A DNA stretch of 11,750 bases from Desulfobacteraceae bacterium. GTDB lineage: Bacteria > Desulfobacterota > DSM-4660 > Desulfatiglandales > HGW-15. Location of the stretch: the NCBI GenBank assembly GCA_003819975.1, contig RPPU01000081.1, positions 1 through 11,750 on the forward strand, read 5' to 3'. Position 1 is the first letter of the stretch. The number at the start of each line of letters is the position of its first letter. Below the pieces are notes generated by a model. That model was not told where the DNA came from. It saw only the letters and a list, made by a program, of their open reading frames with translations, and searched no databases. The translations under genes and the position numbers were made by a program. This document shows, one piece after another, positions 6,567 to 11,750 of the stretch.

Positions 6567-7577
6567 GTGAATCTCCCTGAAATAAATCATTTCATGACCG
6601 CGGCTCATCAAAACGACCCCTGGTTTTCTTTGGGGTTGTTTTTTGCAGCCTCTTTTTTAATGATCTGGCGCTTGGGAGCCCTGGAGAAAAACGGCCTGGA
6701 AGGCACGGTCTTGGGCACCTTGATCATGCCTTACTGTTCCGGACTCTCAAACCTGATCTTCGCCTATTTCATGGGATTTTCCGGCGGCAACGGCACCTTG
6801 GTGTTGGAAAACTGTCTGGTCAACAATGTCACCAACCTGACCCTTTTGCTCGGTCTGCCCGCTATTTTTTGGTCCATGCACATCATTCCCCCAAAATCCG
6901 GCAAGAAGAAAATGAACCGCAATCTGGACAAAATCAATCAACTGAACCGTTTGGCGGTCCTGTTGACTCTGATCGGTATGCTCTTTTTTACCGGCGTTCT
7001 GTGGGCCCTGGCCCGTGACAAACGTTTGGATCTGGCCGACGGTCTGGTCCTGGTCGGCCTCTTCTTCTTCTGGCAGCTCTTTCATGTGTTCGAAGTATTG
7101 AAAACCAACGTACGCCAGGAACGCCGGCTGCCTTGGCTGATGATTATCGATATCGTCTTGATCATTGCCGGCGGTTACGGCGTTTATCTCAGCATTGAGA
7201 GCCTGGTGACCTGGATCGGTCACAATCGCAGCGGCATTTTCGTTTTCAAAAACCTGGGTTGGCTGAGCGGTTTTTTGATGGTTATGCCCAACGGGTTGAT
7301 GGCTTTTTATTACGCCAAGATCGCCCGTCCCGATATCGTTTACAGTTCCCAGATCGGCGACGGCCATATCTGTATTCCCATGTGTGTCGGTCTTTTCGCC
7401 CTTTTTAAAGCCATTCAAATCCCGGTCTATTTTCAACTCAGCATCTTTATTTTATTGGGCGCCGGCATCCTGCACTTCTTTTTCATTCTATTTCTCGGCC
7501 GCCTGCCGCGTTTTATGGGTTATATCCTGACCGGCGCCTATCTGGTCTTTCTATATAAAGGATTGATCAGCCCCTAA
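6567..7577 (+). CDS. Divergent CaCA-type (Na+/Ca2+ exchanger-like) membrane protein
   Basis: A 336-residue protein with about ten hydrophobic helices in two halves split by a basic cytoplasmic-type loop (108-127, rich in K/R/N). Residues 44-98 resemble the alpha-1 repeat of sodium/calcium exchangers: GLEGTVLGT-IMPYCSG, an Ala-rich helix, then a degenerate VENCLVNNVTNLTLLLGL in place of the usual GN-GSN-N-L-LG. Residues 231-280 look like alpha-2 (MPNGLMAFYYA, then IGDGHICIPMCVGLFAL). In working exchangers both repeats carry PE with a cation-binding glutamate; here the positions read PY (55-56) and PN (241-242), so ordinary Ca2+ exchange is doubtful. Start GTG 6567 has AGGAC at 6559-6563; ATG 6594 lacks a ribosome site. 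A hairpin follows the stop directly. The family call is probable and the substrate unknown. Confidence 0.62.
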   Translation: MNLPEINHFMTAAHQNDPWFSLGLFFAASFLMIWRLGALEKNGLEGTVLGTLIMPYCSGLSNLIFAYFMGFSGGNGTLVLENCLVNNVTNLTLLLGLPAIFWSMHIIPPKSGKKKMNRNLDKINQLNRLAVLLTLIGMLFFTGVLWALARDKRLDLADGLVLVGLFFFWQLFHVFEVLKTNVRQERRLPWLMIIDIVLIIAGGYGVYLSIESLVTWIGHNRSGIFVFKNLGWLSGFLMVMPNGLMAFYYAKIARPDIVYSSQIGDGHICIPMCVGLFALFKAIQIPVYFQLSIFILLGAGILHFFFILFLGRLPRFMGYILTGAYLVFLYKGLISP

Positions 7578-7620
7578 TGTTTTTTCGACTCCGTGTTTTT
7601 GAGGACCGAAAAAACTTTTA
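7577..7620 (+). terminator. Hairpin with T-run after the exchanger-like gene
   Basis: gttttttcg (7579-7587) pairs with cgaaaaaac (7607-7615), and TTTTA follows, beginning right after the TAA stop (7575-7577). The 19-base loop can form a few more pairs (tcc with gga). It is a plausible but AT-rich terminator. The first 11 bases, atgttttttcg, recur exactly at 7811-7821 in a second hairpin of the same design. Confidence 0.5.
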
Positions 7621-7637
7621 ATCGCTTGGCTAAACCA

Positions 7638-7743
7638 TATCGACATGGGGATTTCTAAAAATAAGCCTTTGGTAATTTTACGATTCGTTTCTCTAAGGCC
7701 GTTGCTGATAAAGTGTATTTTTAGAAATCCCGGGTTGTCGATA
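7638..7743. repeat. Long imperfect inverted repeat, possible MITE
   Basis: The outer arms tatcgaca (7638-7645) and tgtcgata (7736-7743) and the inner arms gggatttctaaaaata (7648-7663) and its exact complement (7716-7731) form one extended palindrome around a 52-base loop. The loop itself has gcctt/aaggc (7665-7669 and 7695-7699). The only interruption is a 2-versus-4 base bulge. If the flanking TA dinucleotides are a target duplication, the element is 7640-7741 with tcgaca ends, the form expected of a small mariner/IS630-type MITE. That reading is inference. No credible gene lies inside. Confidence 0.6.
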
Positions 7744-7785
7744 AGTAAAAGGTCAATGATCAATCCCTTACCATCGTACGGGCTT

Positions 7786-7808
7786 ATTCCGGCAATCCTT
7801 GCCGGAAT
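7786..7808. repeat. Compact 10-bp hairpin, intergenic
   Basis: attccggcaa (7786-7795) and ttgccggaat (7799-7808) are exact complements with a 3-base loop. No T-run follows directly. It sits 2 bases before the next hairpin (7811). It may be a short palindromic repeat unit or an RNA processing/stability element. Confidence 0.6.
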
Positions 7809-7810
7809 TC

Positions 7811-7856
7811 ATGTTTTTTCGGCCCTATGTTTTTCAGGGCTGAAAAAACATTTTTA
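7811..7856 (+). terminator. Second hairpin with T-run between the exchanger-like and VWA genes
   Basis: A 16-bp stem pairs atgttttttc (7811-7820) with gaaaaaacat (7842-7851), then one G-U pair, then gccct (7822-7826) with agggc (7836-7840), around a 9-base loop. TTTTTAC follows. It fits a rho-independent terminator on the plus strand, and a fairly symmetrical A/T flank might let it work both ways. It is laid out like the hairpin at 7577-7615 and shares its first 11 bases. Confidence 0.55.
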
Positions 7857-7934
7857 CATTCTTTTTACATTCATTTTACGTCCCTATGACAATAAATCCC
7901 CTGAAAGATCATAAACTGATCTGAATCGAATATG

Positions 7935-7971
7935 GAACCGAAGGGTCTTAATAAAGACCCGCATCCGGTTC
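7935..7971 (+). promoter_or_regulatory. Nested hairpin in the probable leader of the VWA gene
   Basis: gggtctt (7943-7949) pairs with aagaccc (7954-7960) around an AATA loop, and gaaccg (7935-7940) pairs with cggttc (7966-7971) outside it, separated by a small internal loop. It ends about 20 bases before the ribosome site at 7990-8000. No T-run follows, so a leader or stability role is likelier than termination. I see no convincing promoter between 7856 and 7935. Confidence 0.45.
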
Positions 7972-8005
7972 AGTAAACAAACAGAATGAAAGGGAGGGGA
8001 TAATC

Positions 8006-9367
8006 ATGCAAAAAAAAATATTCGGAAATTCAAGTACCGCGAGGATTGCGATCTTATCCGGGCTGATTTTCAGCTTAGCGCTTTTTGTGTCCTTTTCAGC
8101 CGGGGCGGCCAATTCCGTAGGTTGCCGGGTGGACATCGATCGCGGAATCTTGCCGGCCGGCGGTCTGCATAAAGCCATCGTCAAGATTACTTTGGACCCG
8201 CCGCCGGCTTCACGTCCAATCGAGCGTCCGGCTGTAAACCTCGCCATTGTCCTGGACCGCTCCGGATCCATGAATGGTGAAAAGCTTGAAAAAGCCAAAG
8301 ATGCCGCCATCGAAGCCTTGCGTCGTTTGGGTGGAGCCGATCTTTTCTCTTTGGTGATTTACGACCACAATGTGGAAACCATTGTGCCGGCTCAAAGCGC
8401 ACGCAATATCGAATGGATCGAGGCCCGCATCCGCCGGATCTATGCCGGCGGCAATACGGCCCTGTTCGGCGGAGTCAGCCAGGGTGCCGCCGAGGTGCGC
8501 AAAAACCTGAACCGCGGTTACATCAACCGCATTATCCTCTTGTCGGACGGCTTGGCCAATGTCGGTCCGGACAGCCCCGATGACCTGGGCCGGCTGGGCG
8601 CCTCTCTGCTCAAAGAAGATATCTCGGTCACCACCGTGGGCGTGGGCATGGACTATAATGAAGATCTAATGACCCGCCTCTCGCAGAACAGCGACGGCAA
8701 CAGTTATTTCGTGGAATCGGGCCGCGACCTGCCCCATATCTTTGCGGCCGAACTGGGCGATGTGCTGAATGTCGTGGCCCGCCGCGTCCACATCATCATC
8801 GAATGTCCGGAGGGCGTGCGGCCCCTGACCATCATCGGCCGTGAAGGCCGCATCCGCGGCAACAACGTGGAGCTTTATCTGAACCAGCTCTATGGCGGCA
8901 GCAAAAAATACGCCATAGTGGAAGTTGAAGTGGCCGGCGGGAAAGAAGGCGAGAGTAGGGATATCGCCTTGGCGCGCATCTCTTATGAAAACCCATTTAA
9001 CAAGCAGAACGAAACCGCCAGCGCCAAGGCCTCGGCCCGTTTCAGCCGCGACTTAAACGCAGTCAACCGCTCGATGAATGTGGCGGTTGCCAAGGATTAT
9101 CAATTGAACCTGAATGTCATGGCCCAGGAACAGGCCATCATTTTATCGGACAAGGGCCAAAAGCACGAAGCCGTTCAGGCCTTACAAAACTCCGCCGAGC
9201 AATTGAGGGATTTCGGCTTGCAAAACAATGACGCCGAAATGATCCAAAAATCGGAAGAGATTAGCCAACAGGCTGAGGATATTCAAAAACAAGGCATGAC
9301 CAACAAAAACCGTAAAGTCTTACGAACTAAATCTTATCAAATGAAAAACCAGCAGAAATCCAATTAA
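8006..9367 (+). CDS. Secreted von Willebrand factor A-domain protein
   Basis: A 453-residue protein. The N-terminus has basic residues, a hydrophobic core (14-31) and SAGAANS, a Sec signal peptide with likely cleavage near residue 34-35, so it is exported. A beta-rich segment (38-75) precedes the VWA domain (about 77-255). That domain has a full MIDAS metal site: DRSGS (D84, S86, S88), T151 in GGNTALFGG and D181 in LLSDGLANVG. Residues 257-330 form a beta-rich domain, and 335-453 is a charged, mostly helical tail with Gln/Glu-rich heptad-like stretches ending in SYQMKNQQKSN. Such proteins bind protein partners through a divalent metal; the partner is unknown. Start ATG 8006 has AAGGGAGGGG at 7990-7999. 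The gene ends with its own terminator, so it is transcriptionally separate from the kinase downstream. Confidence 0.9.
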   Translation: MQKKIFGNSSTARIAILSGLIFSLALFVSFSAGAANSVGCRVDIDRGILPAGGLHKAIVKITLDPPPASRPIERPAVNLAIVLDRSGSMNGEKLEKAKDAAIEALRRLGGADLFSLVIYDHNVETIVPAQSARNIEWIEARIRRIYAGGNTALFGGVSQGAAEVRKNLNRGYINRIILLSDGLANVGPDSPDDLGRLGASLLKEDISVTTVGVGMDYNEDLMTRLSQNSDGNSYFVESGRDLPHIFAAELGDVLNVVARRVHIIIECPEGVRPLTIIGREGRIRGNNVELYLNQLYGGSKKYAIVEVEVAGGKEGESRDIALARISYENPFNKQNETASAKASARFSRDLNAVNRSMNVAVAKDYQLNLNVMAQEQAIILSDKGQKHEAVQALQNSAEQLRDFGLQNNDAEMIQKSEEISQQAEDIQKQGMTNKNRKVLRTKSYQMKNQQKSN

Positions 9368-9399
9368 CCTGCGGGCATTTGAAAGTCGCACAAATGAAT

Positions 9400-9430
9400 A
9401 AAACAGGGGGCGAACCCGCCTCCTGTTTTC
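9400..9430 (+). terminator. Strong rho-independent terminator after the VWA gene
   Basis: A 13-bp stem pairs aaaacagg-gggcg (9400-9412) with cgcct-cctgtttt (9417-9429), with one G-U pair and an AACC loop; the stem's own 3' arm ends in TTTT. It lies 32 bases beyond the VWA stop. It is the clearest intrinsic terminator in the window. Confidence 0.8.
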
Positions 9431-9454
9431 AATGGAGATATAAAAGGAATAAAA

Positions 9455-9490
9455 ATGATTCGGCCCGGATTTCAAAGAGGGCAGCCATAG
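9455..9490 (+). CDS. Possible 11-codon leader ORF
   Basis: ATG 9455 is preceded by AAAAGGA (9442-9448) at 6 bases and followed by MIRPGFQRGQP and TAG. It lies between the VWA terminator and the kinase gene. A ribosome site this good before so short a frame could be a leader peptide or chance. No run of a single amino acid suggests classical attenuation. Confidence 0.2.
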   Translation: MIRPGFQRGQP

Positions 9491-9532
9491 AACCATGATA
9501 AGCCTGATGAGCTTGGAGTAGAACGAACCTAT

Positions 9533-9599
9533 CCTTGAGTTCCGCAATTAAAAAGAAAACGCCCGTTGGAGAATCGATAGAACCGTAGCGGACTCAAGG
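9533..9599. repeat. Inverted repeat upstream of the kinase gene
   Basis: ccttgagttccg (9533-9544) pairs with cggactcaagg (9589-9599) with a single bulged T, around a 44-base loop. It sits 52 bases before the kinase start. It may be a leader-RNA stem or a spaced binding site. The rest of 9430-9651 holds no credible long gene. A weak promoter-like pair, TTGAAT (9618-9623) and TAAGAT (9641-9646) with 17-base spacing, would place transcription start almost at the kinase ATG. Confidence 0.45.
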
Positions 9600-9651
9600 G
9601 ACAAGTTCCCAACCCGATTGAATATCGACCGTTACTATGGTAAGATGACCC

Positions 9652-11355
9652 ATGACCAAACGCACCATCATCCTCTATTGGCTGCTCCTCTTCATTCCGA
9701 CCCTGACGCTCGGCCTGGCCGGTTTTTATTTACTGCAACATGAACAGGAACGAATCAATCAGGCGGCCCGCGCTTCGGCCCAGGAGAGGGCCCGATCCCT
9801 GGCCGAGACTTTACAGGCCGGTGTCGCGGCTATGGAAGCTGAATTGTTGCAAGCCCTGCATCGTTTGCCTCCGGAACGGGTGCAAGAAGCCCTCTTTGAC
9901 TGGGAAGAAAACAATCCCCTGATTCGCAATGCCTTTATCTGGAAATCGAACGCCGGCTTGCAATACCCGCAACTAGGCGCTCCGGTAACGTCCGAACAAG
10001 GCCGGTTTGTTTTACGTTACCAGGCTTTGTTCTCCGGCCGTATAGCCTGGCAAACAGCCGATACCCAATGGGCCGAGAGCGGCAACAACGCCGCCGCGCA
10101 TGCGGGACAAGCCGCTTTACCCGCTGAATCGCAAAATCAAAAACTTTCCAAATCCGGTCGCAAAGAATTGATCGATCTGGCCCAGAACAGTCGCCTTTCT
10201 TCCAATGCGGTCGAGCACTCCGAACTCAGCGGCGGTTGGATCCCCTGGTTTTCGGAAAACAGTCTTTATATCCTGGGCTGGGTTCAAAACCGAACCAATG
10301 GAGTGACCTACGGCGTTGAACTGGAACTGATGACCGTTTTATCGCGCCTGATTGCCGATTTCCCCGCTGCCGCGCCTTCCGGGACGATCTATGCGCTTCA
10401 GGACGGCCGGGGCCGCGTGTTGCACCAATCCGGAGACGCCATCCTGAAGAATACGGCCAAACCCGAGATGACCGTGGGCCTTGCCCCTGAACTCCCCAAT
10501 TGGCAGATCATCGTCTATTTCACGGAAGGCGGACCGGCGGCCCAATCCAAACGCGGATTTCTGATTCTTTCCGGTTTACTGCTCGCCATTTTTGTCACGG
10601 CCGTTATCCTGGGCGGCTTTTTGCTGATTTGGCAAGCCCATCGCAACCTGAAAGACGCCCAACAAAAAACTTCTTTTGTCTCCAATGTGTCCCATGAACT
10701 AAAAACCCCGTTGACGACGATCCGCATGTATACGGAACTGCTGAACGAGGATCGCATCAAAGACCCGCAAAAGAAAAAGAACTACCTTCAGGTCATTCTG
10801 ACTGAAAGCGAACGCCTGACCCGCTTGGTCAACAATGTCCTGAATTTCAGCCGTCTGGAACAGGGCCGCAAAAAATACCATTTAGAAGAATTGGACCTCT
10901 CGGCCTTTATCCGCGAATGGATCGACAGCCTGCGCCCCCGCATCCAGGCCGCCGGTTTGGAGATCAAGGAACAGCTCCCCAGCGGCGCTTTGCCGACCCG
11001 TTTTGACCGCGACGCCATCGAGCAAGTGTTCCTGAACCTGGCGGATAATGCCGTGAAATATGCGGCCGGCGGCGGCGAGATTCAAGTGATCCTCGATCAA
11101 ATCCCGGGTTATTGCCGCTTACGGATCATGGACCGCGGTCCGGGCGTACCGGCCGCGCATCGCTCCCGGATTTTCGAAAAATTTCATCGCGTGGACGACT
11201 CGTTGACCGCCCAACAACCCGGCTCGGGCTTGGGGCTGAGCATTGCCCGGGGATTGATGCGCGGATTGGGCGGCGATTTGCTCTATGAACCGCGTGAAGG
11301 CGGCGGAAGTTGTTTTACCGCTTTGATACCCTGCGCGAACTCAGAAACTCCGTAA
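9652..11355 (+). CDS. Membrane sensor histidine kinase
   Basis: A 567-residue two-helix sensor kinase. TM1 is at 6-28, an extracytoplasmic sensor region spans about 29-300, and TM2 is at 302-327. There is no recognisable HAMP domain, only a short linker (328-340) into the HisKA domain with phospho-acceptor H348 in FVSNVSHELKTPLTTIRMY. The HATPase domain has the N box NLADNAVKYA (N466), G1 DRGPGVP (494-500), F box IFEKFHR (507-513) and G2 GSGLGLSIA (524-532), so all catalytic boxes are intact. The sensor region has a Gln/Ala-rich insert (145-165) and no domain I can name, so the signal is unknown. Start ATG 9652 lacks a good ribosome site (ggtaag only); a leaderless or weakly initiated message is possible. 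It pairs with the response regulator 87 bases downstream. Confidence 0.93.
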   Translation: MTKRTIILYWLLLFIPTLTLGLAGFYLLQHEQERINQAARASAQERARSLAETLQAGVAAMEAELLQALHRLPPERVQEALFDWEENNPLIRNAFIWKSNAGLQYPQLGAPVTSEQGRFVLRYQALFSGRIAWQTADTQWAESGNNAAAHAGQAALPAESQNQKLSKSGRKELIDLAQNSRLSSNAVEHSELSGGWIPWFSENSLYILGWVQNRTNGVTYGVELELMTVLSRLIADFPAAAPSGTIYALQDGRGRVLHQSGDAILKNTAKPEMTVGLAPELPNWQIIVYFTEGGPAAQSKRGFLILSGLLLAIFVTAVILGGFLLIWQAHRNLKDAQQKTSFVSNVSHELKTPLTTIRMYTELLNEDRIKDPQKKKNYLQVILTESERLTRLVNNVLNFSRLEQGRKKYHLEELDLSAFIREWIDSLRPRIQAAGLEIKEQLPSGALPTRFDRDAIEQVFLNLADNAVKYAAGGGEIQVILDQIPGYCRLRIMDRGPGVPAAHRSRIFEKFHRVDDSLTAQQPGSGLGLSIARGLMRGLGGDLLYEPREGGGSCFTALIPCANSETP

Positions 11356-11369
11356 CCGTTTTTTATGCG

Positions 11370-11397
11370 GTAGGGGCGACCGGCCGGTCGCCCCTAC
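11370..11397. repeat. GTAGGGGC-type palindromic repeat, copy 3
   Basis: A perfect 28-base palindrome with no spacer, gtaggggcgaccgg (11370-11383) and its complement (11384-11397), 14 bases after the kinase stop and 45 before the regulator start. It shares its outer 12 bases with copy 1. Lying between two genes that should be co-transcribed, it may tune the relative level of kinase and regulator message. Confidence 0.9.
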
Positions 11398-11442
11398 TGT
11401 TCGAATCATAGGCTTACCATAATCGAATAGAGGTTACACCCC

Positions 11443-11750
11443 ATGAAACCCGTTCATATTCTCGTAGCCGAAGACGACGCCAATATCCGCAACGGTCTGA
11501 TCGATACCATAGAAAGCGAGGGTTATCAGGCCACGCCCGCCGCGGACGGCGAGCAAGCCCTGCGCTTCTTTCAATCCGACCAATTCGATCTGGTGATTCT
11601 CGACATCATGATGCCGGGCAAAAGCGGTTATGATGTATGCCGCGCCATCCGCGGCCACAATGAAGAAATCCCCATTATCATGCTGACCGCCAAAGGCGCG
11701 GAGATCGACAAAGTCGTGGGCCTGAAACTGGGCGCGGACGATTACATCAC
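11443..11750 (+). CDS. Response regulator, receiver domain (3' end outside window)
   Basis: The first 102 codons of a CheY-like receiver domain. The acidic triad is present: E10, D11 and D12 in LVAEDD, phospho-acceptor D54 in LVILDIMMPG, and T82 in IIMLTAK. The stretch GLKLGADDYI- at the end precedes the expected conserved KPF lysine, which falls just outside. The LGADDYIT pattern is typical of the OmpR/PhoB type, so a winged-helix DNA-binding domain probably follows, but this is inferred. Start ATG 11443 has AGAGG at 11429-11433. It is the evident partner of the kinase upstream. Confidence 0.93.
   Translation, partial: MKPVHILVAEDDANIRNGLIDTIESEGYQATPAADGEQALRFFQSDQFDLVILDIMMPGKSGYDVCRAIRGHNEEIPIIMLTAKGAEIDKVVGLKLGADDYI

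Noticed and set aside
3736..6714. Shared ggaaggcacggt string in comEC (about 3738) and the exchanger-like gene (about 6701)
   Set aside because: Both encode LEGTV in frame; a 12-base match within unrelated coding sequence is best taken as chance.
6747..7436. 229-codon minus-strand frame opposite the exchanger-like gene
   Set aside because: A long antisense shadow rich in Gln/His/Asp, typical of the complement of a membrane-protein gene; the plus frame has clear helices and a start.
7645..7914. 89-codon plus-strand frame in the 7578-8005 spacer, and the minus-strand 70-codon frame opposite it
   Set aside because: Both run through the inverted repeat and hairpins, have no ribosome site, and show no domain-like composition.
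1..11750. CRISPR arrays, tRNA or rRNA genes, toxin-antitoxin or phage-defence operons
   Set aside because: No regularly spaced direct repeats, no cloverleaf-like segments and no recognisable defence or integrase proteins were seen on either strand.

Overview
The window is ordinary bacterial chromosome from a Gram-negative-looking organism of about 50% GC (estimated by eye). It is gene-dense and every long gene reads cleanly. No 16S rRNA, tRNA or other phylogenetic marker is present, so the taxon is only guessed. The mix of anaerobic-type cobalamin synthesis (CobS), a ComEC competence channel, a secreted von Willebrand A protein and a HAMP-less sensor kinase would suit Desulfobacterota or the Lentisphaerota/Kiritimatiellota side of the PVC group, but this is a low-confidence inference.

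Layout. Positions 1-441 hold the 3' end of cobS (plus strand), followed by a GTAGGGGC-type palindromic repeat. Positions 645-1367 encode an unassigned multi-pass membrane protein, followed by a second copy of that repeat. Two minus-strand genes form a likely operon: a Mut7-C-type RNase-like protein (2841 to 2371) and a TerC-family membrane protein (2328 to 1615), ending in an intrinsic terminator near 1460-1484. An AT-rich stretch of about 500 bp (2850-3376) carries a perfect 15-bp inverted repeat and a small three-helix membrane protein whose composition differs from its neighbours. Then come comEC (3450-5954), a TerB-like protein with its own extended -10 promoter (6054-6476), and a divergent CaCA-type exchanger homologue lacking the usual acidic residues (6567-7577). 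A 428-bp intergenic region (7578-8005) is packed with hairpins and a roughly 104-bp inverted-repeat element. A secreted VWA-domain protein (8006-9367) follows and closes with a strong terminator. A structured 220-bp gap leads to a sensor histidine kinase (9652-11355), a third GTAGGGGC palindrome, and the start of a response regulator that runs off the end (11443 onward).

How the genes fit together. The kinase and regulator are adjacent and co-directional and almost certainly form a two-component system. The VWA protein just upstream is terminated separately, so any link is positional only. The mut7-C/terC pair is probably co-transcribed. The rest looks like independent housekeeping or accessory genes. 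I did not find a convincing new multi-gene system. The most unusual material is non-coding (the palindrome family and the nested inverted-repeat region at 7578-7980), together with the exchanger-like protein that has lost its signature glutamates.
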